A stretch of 64,000 nt of DNA from contig JANBQC010000039.1 in NCBI GenBank assembly GCA_027576995.1, forward strand, positions 1-64,000, in the 5' to 3' direction. Under the pieces are notes generated by a model. The model was not told the DNA's origin. It worked only from the letters and a program-made list of their open reading frames with translations, and searched no databases. Origin of the DNA: Dimargaris cristalligena. Taxonomy: Eukaryota; Kickxellomycota; Dimargaritomycetes; Dimargaritales; Dimargaritaceae. Both the position numbers and the translations under genes were made by a program. Positions 1 to 13,030 of the stretch are shown here, piece by piece. Positions within the stretch are counted from its first letter, which is position 1. Every line of letters starts with the position of its first letter.

Positions 1-798
1 TCATCACCTTTCCCTTTTATTATCTATCTTTTCAAATAAAGTTCAGTTTTCAAGGATTTGATTTCAGTTCTTTACAGAAGGGTCTGCCACTTGATAACCC
101 AGTGCCTGCTGAGGATGGTCAACATGACCGTAATAATATAATGAATGATACCATAGATTCACACACCTACTGGTAGAACTTCTCTTCTGATGACATCTAG
201 ATTACTGCCAATATATCTTGGAATAATCATATTCCTTGCTCCCTTTGCATTACTGGTTTTGACATTTTGGGGGGACTTACATATAAGGGATATCAAAAGG
301 GAGAAAGGCGACTTTTATGGTTTTCTGACCCAGAGGCTTACATGTGTCAGGTATAGATTAAGTTAGACATTGTATTGGAATGATAAATTCAATGGTAAAT
401 GCAAGTACCTTTAGATACAGCTAAAATAATTCAAAGAAGAGAGAAAGAACCACAAGAGGCAGAGCTAGATGTCTATGGTTGGTTTTATTAGGTTGGAAAT
501 AGCAGTAATCAATATTAGGATGAAGTCCCAAGTATAGGATAATATAATCATAGATATGATATAGTCCCAAGTTTAGGATGAGTTAATCAGAAAGATAGAC
601 TTGGTGGGATGGGGGAAATAAATTTCTAACACATTAGTCATCAATAATTTGGTTGAGATGACCATATGGAGGTGTATGGTACCTAGCATGGTAGGCATCT
701 TCCAAAGTCAATTTGGAAGAATCTGAATTATGGGTATAAAGAGTAAATAGCTGTATAATTTAGCCATTATAAAGCTGGCTTCCAAAAAATAATAGCAG

Positions 799-1382
799 TA
801 TCAGACTATCTAATCCTCCTTAATCTGGACAGCATAGTGTCCATCCCTATTAGGCCTTATAGTACCATATTAACCTTCCTATGGTCACCCCCAGTACTAT
901 AGGACCACCCCATATCATATAACCCTTCCCCTTCTGGACTCAGTCTCTTTGCACTAATCACTTAAGTGCTGATCTGAAGACTCTTCCAGTTACCATCAGA
1001 GTCTTCTAGATACCAACAGTTGTCCGGCTGGCCTATTTACCTATATCTTAGTCTTAGTAGTATCCTTCCCCTGGGACCTCCCTCTGGAGTTATCCCTGCA
1101 TATATATAACCAGGCCCCATTGGGACTAGTTAGATTCCTTAGCATATTCTTACCCCCTGGTTTACCCCCTAATAAACCCTATATACACTCACTCCCCCCA
1201 TACTGACTAGTAAGTATACCCACTGCACATCCCTTGCCTATACCTGTACTCAAGCCTTTATTAGTTAGTACCATACCTGTACCTAATACTAGCAGCCACT
1301 TAGCCAAGCCTAAGCCCTTCCTACCATTAGAAGCCTCTCCTTAGGACTCTTAACAGATTAAGAGTGGTAAACCCAGGCAATA
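799..1382 (+). mobile_element. LTR family 1, copy 1 (about 584 bp, decayed)
   Basis: This copy aligns end to end with 52434-53010 (same strand) and 58424-59013 (opposite strand). In the best preserved copy the element runs from TGTCAGA to GGTAACA, the TG...CA ends expected of a retrotransposon LTR. Here the ends have drifted to TATCAGA and GGCAATA. The sequence that follows differs from that after the other copies, so the copies look like solo LTRs or truncated elements. No target-site duplication was seen. Confidence 0.7.
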
Positions 1383-2180
1383 TTAGTGGAGGACTAAATC
1401 AAATGGTCTCTCAAAGGAAAGCCTCTGTACCCCCCATCCATAAACCCACCCACACCTTACAAAGGACTGTAAGGTACTGTGGAAGGAATATACCTATAAC
1501 TGTAAAGGACTGTGGATGACCAAGCTCTCAACCCATAAAGGACCATGGATATGTAAGAATAAGATAATGAATTACAACAGATCACAAGAGTATACTGATA
1601 CCTCAACCAACCCCACCACAATCCAGCAGTACAAGAACTACAACAGAAACTATGTGACCTCCCAAGAAGCACTAACCCTAAGACTTACTACTTCTACAAA
1701 GATTTTCTAGTGGAAAAATTCTGTACCTTTGCATACCCACAGAACATCTCCCCTAACCTCCCACAAGTCAGGGGCTCCCATTAGGACACCCTCAATCAAA
1801 TTAACAAGGACTACTAGTAAGCCCACATTAACTGATAACTCCATAGTCTATACTGACTCATCAATCCCACTCTAGGGCCCAACTACTGACTACCCCAGGC
1901 TGTAGCCAACAGCAATGCACCCATCTCCAGCCACATCCACTAAGGTACCTACATAGCAGTACTCAGCCACCCCCCCTACCCCATTGGACTCATAGGACTA
2001 AGCCCACCTTAGTTAAAGGAGGGAGGAGATAGCCCCACCATCCTAATTATCCTGATACACTAAGGAATCCCCAGTGGTCATTAAACCTACCCCTGTATAA
2101 GTCAATTTGACCAATACTTATAGTCTCCCCATATATAAAGAGTGGGACTGAGCTACACCTCCCCATATTGAAATCAGCAA

Positions 2181-2402
2181 TATTGAAGAATATGTTCCTA
2201 TGTGTTCTTTATCCTATCCTGTTTCACCCAATTATATTAGTTTATTCTACTATTAAGAGATTATTTATGTTAGATACTTATGTTTTATCCCATCAAAATT
2301 ACAGTTTAATAAAACTAACCACCTAGAGGTACCTACTGTCCTCTAGCTGCTTTCTTCCCTTACTTCCAGTTTTATTTTCTTTATGTCCTTAGTATTCCAA
2401 TA
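2181..2402 (+). mobile_element. LTR family 2, copy 1 (222 bp, Ty1/copia-like ends)
   Basis: This is nearly collinear with 51357-51578, and both copies span 222 bp. The start (TATTGAAGAATA here, TGTTGAAGAATA in the other copy) and the end (AGTATTCCAATA in both) resemble the TGTTG...CAACA inverted ends common in Ty1/copia LTRs, after C-to-T decay. No internal region or target-site duplication was found next to it, so it is read as a solo LTR. It abuts the inverted-repeat element at 2403. Confidence 0.65.
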
Positions 2403-2515
2403 TGTATAATGAAAAATCCATTAGATGGGGCCAATATTGCTTGTTAAAAGGTTGTCTCCCACATATTCCCTCATATATGTATTATGTAAAACCTTTTACA
2501 GTTGGTTTGAATTGC
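2403..2515 (-). repeat. MITE-like repeat, copy 1 (decayed)
   Basis: This is the same short element as at 31171-31300, 33931-34056, 52309-52428 and 60051-60182. The TGTATAATGAAAAATCC end and the AAAACCTTTTACAG end match the others. Where the copy at 31171 has CG (GCGAAAAATCCGTTGG), this copy has TG or CA (ATGAAAAATCCATTAG). Confidence 0.55.
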
Positions 2516-2650
2516 ACCCATATGATATCCAGTAATATCATCAAAATGGTGGATTTGATTGACCCTGCAAATATCCGGCTAGTGGTGAACCCTGGGTCAA
2601 CCCTTATCACAATGCATTGTAATGCATTGTAATGCAAATCTATCAGGGTA

Positions 2651-4432
2651 GACAGCCTCATGGTATACTCGACACACTGCACTGGCCCTGCGTTTGGGGA
2701 ATAGTCATGGGATTTTAAAGGCGTATGCGCTATTATCAAGATTGGACCAGCCCCTGTTATTATAGAATAGGGGGGCCTTCCTGCAAATATTCGAGTACAG
2801 ACAGGTCGATACCCAGACAATTCAACAAAATCCCCTGATACCCTTCAGATGGTGCGTCCTTCTTTTGAAATACATCTGCAGCTAATAAAAACCCCTTTTT
2901 GGTATATGGTGAATGTCCAATCATTTTCTTAACCCGACCTATTCTCGGCCCCTGTTATTAAGTACTTCAGTTCTGCTCGGCAACAATGGTCGAGGGTTGC
3001 CACCCATCCACCCTGTTCGTAGTCTACTGAAATCCTGGGCCGGCCTCTTCTCATTTCTGTCAACTCGACTCCTCCAGCCTGCCTAACGATCAGTATCGAG
3101 TATCACTTACGCCTGCCCACGTGAACACCGCCTGGATACCCTGATCTAATGAATGGCGATTACCCTGTATTTCTGTTTTGCACTCATAGTTTACATTGTT
3201 ACTCTTTCCTGGTCACTCATTTTAACCCAACTTCCTTCTATTTTGTTTATACTTCGACTTCTTTTACTCCGCGGTAAATGAACCAGGTATCCTCCGGTCA
3301 GTTCCATTGATTGAGGATTTCTGACACCTCTGCCCTTTAAAATCATAATTTTCCCTTTCTCCCTCCCTATACCCATCCCAACCAACGGCTTTGGGCCGAG
3401 TTGTGAGCCGTGGTAGGAACATTCAACCAGAGCAAGACTTGGATAGATTCGATCATTCAGCAAGGTTCATAGCTCTAAGATTAATGCCTCTTCTGCCAAT
3501 GCTTTATGGCATAAACCTCTTGGCTTATCGATAGTATTTCGCAGAGTTTACATCGGCCTATTGTTGGAGAAATTTATTGCCGGGTTTGTCCGTGCTGTAT
3601 TAATTTGTTTAACATGTAAACGATACATACCCGCTCACTAATATATAGGACATCGGATGATACCACTGCTCTGTGACTCTTCATTTAACCTACCTACATA
3701 CCTAGTGAACTAATATTTAAATGGAGATATACAGTGCACCGATGGGTTCAATCTCAGCACATACGCGAATCTGCTGTATCCTGAATGTGTGAGTGAGCCT
3801 AATGCCAAGTGGGGTTAGAATGATATCATAAATGAATAATCTAGAAATAATTATCGACTACTTGGGAATCACAGAGGCACTGAACTCATCTTTATATTAG
3901 CTGGCTGGATAGTGAGCCCGGACGAAATAATAATGTGACTAATATGAAAATATAACGTCGATGGGCACTAAATAACGAATGAAACCCCAGAAGGATGGAT
4001 AAGAAATGTGCATTAGTAAAGAATAAATGCGTGGATTTATTGGGCGGAAACCCCAAAGTCTTAGCAGTAGCAACCGTTGCCTTTGTGTGTTTCAGTAACA
4101 TCCTTAGCGTTGTTTGACAACTCCAATCTAATGAGGTGTCGGCTTTACTTGGCCATTACTGTCCTTGATACTTTCGTTATCCATGCGATTATCTCCGGAA
4201 ATCAGCCAACATTGCAGGGGTACTAGATAACATCTATTCCTCCGGGCTAAGTAACCGCTAGAGCCCGGGTGATTTATTTTACAAGATGGTATAGATGAAA
4301 TATAAACCAATTATACCCTGTGCATTGGGGCAAAGCGGACACACATAATGATAAACGAGGCTATTCAAATGATCGTGATGGCGAGAAATTTGGTCGCCAA
4401 TAGTCTTTGCACCTTTTCCCAGATGTATATAG
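2651..4432. other. Intergenic, no gene recognised
   Basis: Moderately AT-rich with normal CpG content. Several open frames of 60-90 codons exist on the minus strand (for example 3463-3191 and 4101-3892). None shows a recognisable domain or neighbouring exons with matching splice phases. Confidence 0.5.
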
Positions 4433-5279
4433 CTACGAGCGTTGGATGGCGTCAGCAAGCTGTCCAATCTCTTGTTTTAAGTTGGCTAATCGAATGGCGA
4501 ATTGTAAACTCTGGTTAAAGTGGGTCTGGCCACGCTTGAGGGCCGGAGGGTGCAAAACCCCGAACCAATGGATGGGGTCATGGCTACTAAAAGGGGCCCG
4601 TTGCGCCCCCGTAGACGGTGCCGACGACGAAGTAGAGCTGGGTAGCGTTGGACCATCACTTGCGCTAGGAGACTGGTCGCTGGGAACCGACGGATCAGCC
4701 GAAGCACTAGACCGGGCCACCGGCCGTTGGCGAAGTCCATCCGAGCTTGCCGGTCCGGTGGAAGGGTCGGACCTACCCGTGGTCGGGTCGACGGACTGGT
4801 GGTCATCGTCGCCTAGGCCGCGGTCGGGTTCGTGCCGCCGAAGCTCGAAAAGTGACGACGCATCCTGGCTATGGATATTACTATTATGATCGTCAAAGGT
4901 TGGCATGTACGGCATCCATATGGTCGTATATATGCATTTAATCAAATACCTTCGTGGCCAGCGGGGAGTATACTCTATTGGAATGGGAGGGGGACTAGGC
5001 CAAATCCTCATATTACAAAACTAAGTGATTTTGTATAGTATGCACCAACTGGAGTCGTGGTATTCGGTATAGGGCTTACATTTCTTTGGTATGTTTCATG
5101 CGCTGGTCGTAGTAAACGGACGAGAGCCGACCGGGCCCGAGGACCTTTTTAGTTTCGGTAAGCGCCCAGTGGCCCTGGGCTATTGCCTGACCTAGTCGGA
5201 GTGTCTCAGCTTCGTATGCCTCGAGCAGACTAAAATACCGGGTCACCAACTCATCGGAGTCGGTGGGCATGGGCACCAT
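4433..5279 (-). CDS. VMA22: V-ATPase assembly factor Vma22/CCDC115 family
   Basis: Two exons, 5279-5080 and 4949-4433, give about 238 residues. The N-terminal exon is helical and matches the start of CCDC115 (LLEAYEAETLRLGQ, then a LSSVYYDQRM segment). A Ser/Pro-rich acidic linker follows. The C-terminus carries the family signature DPIHWFGVL and a final helix with NQSLQFAIRLANLKQEI. The intron (5079-4950) starts GTAAGC, ends AAG, and keeps the reading frame. Family role: in the ER, Vma22 works with Vma12 and Vma21 to assemble the Vo sector of the vacuolar proton pump. The gene is divergent from DCTN6, 472 bp away. The acceptor choice is the least certain part; the identity is fairly secure. 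Confidence 0.82.
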
Positions 5280-5751
5280 GATGGGACTTTAGACTGAAAG
5301 GGTGGATGGGGTTAAGCAGAGGGATAGTATGAGTAAGAGTGCTGTATCACGAAATGGACCAACCCGAGGCAGGGAGATAAGAATTGGGGAGGGAATGGTT
5401 ATATATTAAAAGAGTAAAGAGCTTTAAAGAGTAGGGTCTGCCTGGGGAGGATTTCAGCTCAAGACAATCCATTGGGGTTAGAGTCAAACTGGTGGAAGGA
5501 CTGAGCCAACTCTTGGGTAACCCGAATCGTCACCACCCAAGGCATGCCACTTCATCCTGTCCCATCGTTTGTTGCAGCCAAGCTTATTTAGACTCGGTCT
5601 TTTTATTGCCAACTTTACCTTGCCTGCCTTATTATCGAGCGAGCTCAGCTTGAGTCGCTCTACACTGAGTATCGGTGTTCCATACCCCGCTTGAATTGAC
5701 CCCGTTACATTATTTTTTAAGTTTCTTCGTTTTGTTTTGTTTAACTTGCCA

Positions 5752-7454
5752 ATGAATACTGGCGGACTTTCCATCGCCCCAGGGGCCATCGTATGTGTCG
5801 ACACGGTTATTAGTGGTCCAGTCACTATAGGTACAGTACAATACCTACCTCGATATATTTTCTGCCTGGGTTTACAATCGCAATCCAGACAGGCCAACTA
5901 CTTCCTCGGGACATTGTCTAGCCTTGATAGTATCCGATATCGTATGGATACTACTTTATGCATAACGGCTTTGCGGCGTTGATTTATTAATACGTTACTA
6001 TAAATATTTATTATACCAATCATTACGGACCGACATAATATGACTGAATACCAACTCGCTATAATTCAGGTGCCGGTAAGTTATTTTCTATTCACTTTGG
6101 TATATTACCTATTGGGCGTTGGGGATTGAATACTCGGGCCAGTTCACTTCACTCTCCAGTCGAAGGGTTGAAATTGGCCTTTCGCCCACGCTCTCGTTTT
6201 CATCTCTAGAATCTACCCCCAATGTCGGCATCGACCCCTTCATTATAATTATAGGCACGGTTGTGCACCCCCAGTGCCAAATTATCGCTGAAAGGGGGCC
6301 TATCATCATCGGCCAAAACAATATCATATCCGAAAGCGCCCGCATCATCAACCGGTAGGTTATTCACTCTCTCTTGAATATTATCCCCTCTTATTCCTAT
6401 ATCCTAATATAACATAAACAGCCCACCGAAATAGTCCGTAAATGCTGCTGTTATAGGATTTTAATATAAAAAATACACTAATTAACATTATAAACATCAC
6501 TTCGTTGCATCATAGGCGGCCTGAGACGATGTTGATTGGCGACTTCAATGTGCTCGAGGCTCGAAGCCGTAAGTGAACGTCCACCAGTTAGTACCATACC
6601 TCTATGAATATGCTGAACTTGAGCTTTTTCCTATGCCCGTGCCTCCAACTGTAGAACCATGGCACTATACAAATCTTTCAATCTGGCCGCTAATATCACT
6701 GAGTATTCCCCCAATGCCATAGAATTCTTTGGGGCCCGGATGGGAAGCTACAACACCATCGAAATACGGGGTAAGTTGTATAAGTCTGCTTATCTGATGT
6801 GTGGAATTATGATTGTGGGCTGAGGGGGGCGTTATACAAGATCGACAATTACCGTCAAATAAGCCGAATATATCTATCGGAATACCAATCCATCGGGTAT
6901 AACACAATGACTAATATCCCGGATTTTAACGTAATTCATCTCTAGCCCAAGTCCTTGAAGGAACTAGTGTTGGTAATCAGTGCGTGGTGGCTCCCACCTG
7001 TAGTACAATTGAAAACGATAAATTAGCGGACTTCTCCGTAATTTATGGTGATACGAACTGCCGCCAGACCCAAAAGTCCGACCAAAAGGTATAGTGTGAA
7101 CACACTTGCGAGAAAGCTATGTGCTAGGCTGGGGGCCGGACTGTTCAGCAATAGCGGCTGGTCAGACTATTTCACCTCATTAAAATGCACCCCGCATTCA
7201 AATACTCACTTGACTATAATTTTTTGAAACTTCACTACCCTAGGCTCAGATGACCCTACATATCAAGCACCTCAAATATCTACACGATGTAAGTACGATT
7301 TAATTGGTTTGGTACTCAATAACCCTTTTTTTGGAGGGATTGTTGTTTCACAATATCCACCCGCCGCCTTTCCAATATACTTGAGTACCTAAACTTACAA
7401 TGGCCAACTTTCAAAAATAATGCCAACATCGCCGTAGACTCTGCCGCGGTATAA
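5752..7454 (+). CDS. DCTN6: Dynactin subunit 6 (p27), hexapeptide-repeat protein
   Basis: Seven exons are read in phase: 5752-5830, 6255-6354, 6516-6568, 6723-6770, 6946-7088, 7244-7288 and 7386-7454, about 178 residues (the human protein is 190). The chain starts SIAPGAIVCVDTVISGPVTIG, then TVVHPQCQIIAERGPIIIG, MLIGDFNVLEARS, MGSYNTIEIR and DFSVIYGD. This is the left-handed beta-helix pattern of DCTN6 in the expected order, ending in a short helix (TLHIKHLKYL). The protein belongs to the pointed-end complex of dynactin, which links dynein to cargo. The start is the ATG at 5752; the frame is open upstream but without an ATG. The last intron is inferred: reading through it would end the protein at 7303 instead. 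Confidence 0.85.
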
Positions 7455-8059
7455 TCATGTTCGGAAGCCGGAGAGTTAGAGGAACGTTGAACGAACCCAG
7501 GACTGAAATAGCAACGTCAGAATGGGAGGTATAATCGCCCCCCCCCCAATTGCTGCAATGCTTGAAGCAGCTGACGGGCGTATGGGTTCGTTGGTTTACA
7601 CCGCCATACCCACCGTATCCATGTTAAACTAGATTTCCGCAAATAGTGATTCTGAGCCCAGCCTGGAAACTAGGTCGTATTTTAGTATTAACTCTGATGG
7701 CCCAATGCAGTCTATTTCAGCCCAGTTCTAAACCAGCGATATTTTTTCCTGGACTACCCACTCCTCTGCGTTCCCAACTAAATTTACTGAGCATTGACGC
7801 ACTATTGGTGAATGCCTTTACATGAACTTGAACATGAACAATAAATTCATTATAATCTATTCACCATCCAGTTGAAAGGGGGATACTAGAAATCTAAGCT
7901 ACCTAAACTAATAAAAAATATAAGGAAATCAACCATCGATTAAAAGCAGCACTGCGTTCAATATACGGATGCTCCAATGGGCCCAATCTACTATCGTCAC
8001 CCCAAAACTAAATGTACAAAACCCCCATTCTCTTTTAAACTCTTTCCCATTTTACGAAT
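7455..8059. other. Intergenic between DCTN6 and the AAA ATPase
   Basis: No coding signal was found. The stretch holds a run of nine C at 7539-7547. It probably carries the 3' end of DCTN6 and the promoter of the next gene. Confidence 0.4.
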
Positions 8060-11000
8060 ATGACACTGTCTGAAATTCCATCCGCCACTCGCATCGAGGT
8101 GATCCCACTCCCCTACGAACCCAACGGCCCTGACCAGGTGGGTTCCCCCGCCCCTTGGATTCCCTTGTCCAGGGGACTACTGGCCAGCCAAACCCGCCCG
8201 GCTTCGGCAACTCCATTGGGCTCGGTGCAATGGACCCGGGCCCTTCGGCGCCAATGGCTGGCCTACGGCGATCGCCTAACCCTCCAAACTGCCCTTACGG
8301 GTCAAGTGGCCGGACGAAACTTGGCATTCCGCCTAGTCCGCGGCTGGATCGGACCTCCTCCCCCTGTCGCGACCTCCCAGGAAGGAACCACTACTAGTAG
8401 TAGTATTGGGTCGACGGAAACGGTGGAGACAGCGACAGGGGCGCTGGAACGACTGGCCCTGGATATGACTGTGACTATGGGCAGGGAAGTTGATGTTGAT
8501 GTTGATGTTGAATTGACGGACCCTAACCAACGTTTCCGAATCCAACCCCGTACGGAAATAGTCATTCTGAGTTCCGATAAACCTTCGCAGCCGGACCAGA
8601 GTTCCACCGGACTTGCGACACTGCGACGCCAAGTGGTCAACCTCATAGGTATGATATACCATTATTGGGACCCCCCGCTGGGACTCGAGCATACTGCTTG
8701 AGCGACCCCCGATTATGACGTAAATGGTAGTATGGTATGATCATTAACTCCTAGCGAGTGATTTCCGGAGACTAACGTACGTATATATGTATCTATATTT
8801 CGGTATTCTCGGCTAATCGACGGAATGTGGATTTTAGATAGCGTGCTACGCACTCAGGGCACGGTTAATTTTAAGGGGATATTCAAAATCCAGGGGTGTC
8901 TAATTTCGGGGGTCGAAGGAGTCGGGAAATCCACCTTTATCCGGTAAGTCTGGTTTAAGCATTACTCATTACCTGAAGAACTGTGTGGTGCATGAACATT
9001 CCGTTTGTCGGAGGGAGTTAGTTAACCGGCCACTATCAATTGAAATCCTGGCTATCGGTCTGTTATATCTAACTATTGGCCATAATACACATAGCCATAT
9101 TTCTAGTATCGGTTTACATGTACTAACTATTACTCTACAAACATATCTCTCTCCCTCGCCACCAATGCGGATTAGACAAGCTATTCGGGCCACCAATCTT
9201 CCGGTCCTCCACTTATCTCTACTCGACCTTTTCGCCCTCCTTCGAGATGACGTGACCGATCAACCCCTGGGCACGGACACTGGGCCCCCCTTAAATGTGG
9301 TTCAGCGGCAGGTTCGCACCATTCTGGCGCGTGCCCTATTATCCCAACCGGCTGTAATTCACCTTGAACACTTGGAAACGCTCGGACGGTCTAGTCGCCT
9401 TCCGCCCGACCACCAGCTGAAAATCGGGCTGACCCTGGCTGCGCAATTGGGCCGGCTTGCCAAGGGTGTTTTTATCATGGGGGAATGTATCGATCCCTGG
9501 GACCTAGCCCCCAATGTGATTAAGATACCCGCTTTCCAAACCCGGTTTCATCTTCCGGTTCCCGATCAGTAAGTAGCAGGGGGTTGTTGTTCCCTGAGCT
9601 CGCTTAAGTGAACGACTTATTTGGTTAAACGGCGAGGGGCTGCGATACTCATTATTTCCAGGAAGCCCTGGGGGATTTACCAATAACATCATCACCACCC
9701 CGGACCTATACACTAGTTGTTCCTAACCAAACGAATCTGGGATCTTCGTTACATCACTTACCTAACAATTACCAGGCGAGACCGGCTGGCCATACTGCGG
9801 AGTCTAATTGCGAACTTGGAGGGGATACCCCACGATTGGGAGACCTTCTTTGGTTCCGCGGTGGAACAAACCAGCCGTCTTACAATGGGCTATACCGCCC
9901 GGGACTTGGCCCGATTAGTTCGGGAGACTGCCTTAACCGCGCTTCGAACCCCCACACCGGCTGATCCCTTGGACCCCGTCGCGCAACTAACCCACCAGCT
10001 ATCGACAACTCTGCGGATCCAGGAAACCTCTCGGTTGATGCTAGACCACGACGCCCCTCCTCCATCTCCCCACACTCCCCGCCAGCCCTCCCTCCCGCCC
10101 CTAACGCTCACCCACTGGAACGCGGCGTTGGGCGTGGTCCGGCCCAGCCAAAATGTGGAATTTGACACTCGGGTGCCCTCCCGAACCTGGGCCGATTTGG
10201 GGGGATTCGGGACAATCAAAAAACGCCTGCAGCTGTTGCTGGCTTTGATTCGGGAGGCCCACCCTGGCCAAATGGGAGCGGAGGGCGATCCAACGATGGC
10301 CCCCCGAACCGGGCTGGGATTGAAGCCGCCCTCAGGGCTTTTACTCTACGGGCCACCGGGTAAGTCTATGATGCCTTGGTTTTCTCACGTACGACTTCTG
10401 TGGTGCACTGTGGGATCCGGTTTAGTTGAAACGGTGCTGTGCTTTACGTTACTTTACTTTAAGGTGATGCTGCCGGGGTATTATCTTTTATATGGTGTAA
10501 CCAGGACGGTGCGTACGCTACTGGCGTCGGGCCATAAACGGAGACTAATCATTGAATATCTAAAGGAACACCTGACATTTTTCATGCATTTCTTATTTCG
10601 GATCAGGGTGCGGCAAGACTGCATTTGCTCAGGCAATTGCTAACGAATCCAAGATGAATACTATTGTTGTTCGGGGGTAAGTCAAGCAGCCTACTATCTT
10701 TTATCGTTTCTATTCCATAGGTTAATCTTTGCATTGTTTGCGCCGCTTTAAAAGTGGGGAGTGGGAAGGGGGTTATCGGCTTAATATGATGTTTGATCTA
10801 TTCACACGCCTACTAATTTCAGCATGACATTGCCCAATTCTACTTTGTCCGCTTCTCAATATATATATCTACATGTATCGTGCGGTATATAGCCCCGAGG
10901 TCTTCTCCAAGTACTTTGGCGACACTGAAGCCATATTGCGCCGAATATTCGCGACGGCGCGCACTATTGCCCCCTGCATTGTGTGGATAGATGAAATTGA

Positions 11001-13030
11001 CACCATTACCCGAAAACGAGGTAAGTGCATAAATTATTCCCAACGGGTCAAACCTAAGGAAGGGGGGGTGGCATTTCCGAGAGCGACTAAAGGATAGGGG
11101 GAAAGGTATGGTAGACGTAGGGGGCTACTATAGCCATCGACTGGTTATGGACATGCGGACAGGGGCGCACTGGGCGTGACAGCTGATGGGGCGTGACTAG
11201 CGAACCTTTTGTTCCCCCATGCAGCAAATAGAGAGCAATTCCGCTTCCCTAATATGGAAGGTAGTTATTAGTAAAGGAGGCAAATCGGTGCGAGAGTAGA
11301 GTTATTTATGGAGAGTTGACTTGCCCGATGTACTTCCCTCGAAGACTCCGCGGAGGCCTACTGTATCAGCTGAGCTGGCTAGGAATAAATGGAAGCCCCG
11401 CAATTCGGGATTCCTGGATCGGGGAATAATAGGGATAGTTCTGATTGGCCAATCTATAATAAGCACTCTCCCATGGACCAAATGACTTGTCTATAAGAGG
11501 GGGGAGATGGATTGATAGAGCTGATGGATGAGGTAGTTCAGTTTTGGTGAATTTGGGCCAATTGAATAATACGTTTATAATTCAGCCAACGAAGCCTAAC
11601 ATAAAATGTGGCCCATACACTAACCTACATCTTGCAACAGGTTGGAATAGCGCCGATGGTTCAGGAGGTATCGACGAGCGAGTGCTAAGTACTTTACTGA
11701 ACGAAATGGACGGCGTCCAAGAACGACCGGGCATCCTGGTCGTAGGGTGTACGACGTATCCCGACCGAATCGACGACGCGATACTTCGACCCGGTAAGAT
11801 GACGATCTATACAGTCTCATTCATGGAACAGTAGTGGGAAAGAAGGGGGAGGGAAGAGAAGAGAAGGTGTCCGACGGGGTGAATGGCGGAAAAAGCAATC
11901 GCGAATATTGAATATTAATGTGGGCGGATTTCCCAGCTGTAGGTTTTAGGTCTGGAGAAAGGAAGAGGGGGGCATATCTGGGCTATTAATCACGCCCGTG
12001 GGTCGGCAAGGAGACAGGCCATGCGATGTCACCACCCCTCGCCTAAATGAGTTTCCCGTATCTAGCAGTATCTACTATATTACCTATTGGGGTGATATGA
12101 GGAGGAGGAGGAGGAGGAGGGGGCGATGAGAGCAGCCACCCGAGGGAGGAGCCTTCCATTCGGTCGAGTGTAATTTAGCGAGGCTGCAAGGACAGGTTTG
12201 ATGCTTGGGACTCGCCCTCTTTGACAAAAACCAACAAATAGTGTAGGTTACTTATTTAATGGCTTTTTGTGTCTTTCCCTTTGCCCGGTATAATAGGACG
12301 ATTTGACCAACTGGTATATCTACCCATCCCATCGCGGGACGACCGAGACTCGATTATTCGGGCCCTGGCCCGGCAACACCCCTTAGCCCCCGAGGTCGAC
12401 ATTCCCCAACTCGTTGATGCAACCGACCAACTGACGCCCGCGTATTTGGAGAATCTATTTCGGTATGTAATTAGAAATATTCCATGGGGATTGATTTATC
12501 TCACCAGGTCATTTTAAATATGTACTTGTGCTATGCTGTGCGGGGGGCTAGTACCCTTAGTCAGCCATCTTTATATCGACAAGCCAGCTGATATATATAG
12601 CTCTCTTGATGTTTTTAGGGGGTGGGTCGAGNNNNNNNNNNTTTGTGATTTGCTGTGGGGGGGGATAATACCCTGAGACAGATATTTTTATATAGAATAG
12701 CGATGTGATATATATATATATATATATATTTAAAAAAAGAGACAAGTGTAAAACGGTACCCTATGACACCTATTCACCCCTGGTATCTCTATCTCCTTCT
12801 CTCCTGATGGTACCTTGGTTACCCTTTTATTCTTATCGTGCTGACCCTATCCACCCATGGGGAATAGAGAGGCGGCCATCATGGCACTCCGCGATAATAT
12901 CGATGCCCAGGTTATTGAACAACACCACCTCAATTCGGTGCTGGAAACCATCTGGGCTGCATTTAAGGCGGACGACCGGTTCCAAACTCTTCTGGCCAAC
13001 CTGGTGACCTTTCGAACCTCCCGTAAATAG
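8060..13030 (+). CDS. AFG2-class double AAA ATPase (AFG2B/SPATA5L1-like)
   Basis: Nine exons join in phase: 8060-8648, 8838-8943, 9176-9568, 9776-10359, 10607-10676, 10893-11020, 11641-11793, 12297-12462 and 12868-13030, about 783 residues. The first AAA domain has a Walker A (GVEGVGKST), but its Walker B reads VIHLEHLE, so the acidic pair is degenerate. The second domain is complete: LLLYGPPGCGKT across the exon 4/5 junction, GPEVFSKYFGDTE, Walker B IVWIDEID, ERVLSTLLNEMDGV, and the arginine-finger region DAILRPGRFD. A C-terminal helix follows (REAAIMALRDNI). The DTE pore region and the ERVLSTLLNEMDG segment point to the AFG2/Drg1/SPATA5 clade, which acts in 60S ribosome maturation and, in animals, in replisome turnover. 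The degenerate first domain favours the SPATA5L1 type over classical Drg1. PEX1 and PEX6 fit less well. Intron 6 is long (620 bp), and intron 8 holds the assembly gap. Confidence 0.8.
12632..12641. other. Assembly gap (10 N)
   Basis: Ten unresolved bases lie in intron 8 of the AAA ATPase, next to G-rich sequence and followed by a TA microsatellite at about 12709-12730. The coding sequence is not affected. Confidence 0.99.

Larger units (their letters stand above)
1..2650. other. CpG-depleted, repeat-rich block (left)
   Basis: By eye there is only a handful of CG dinucleotides in this stretch, against dozens per kb in the gene islands. It holds two LTR-like copies (799-1382 and 2181-2402) and a short inverted-repeat element (2403-2515). 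No convincing coding region was found between 1 and 799 or between 1383 and 2180. Stops occur in all frames. The block probably extends past the left edge. CG dinucleotides become frequent again from about 2660. Confidence 0.75.

Noticed and set aside
8060..13030. Identification as peroxisomal PEX1 or PEX6
   Set aside because: The second AAA domain has GPEVFSKYFGDTE and ERVLSTLLNEMDGV, which fit the AFG2/SPATA5 clade better than the Pex1/Pex6 signatures.
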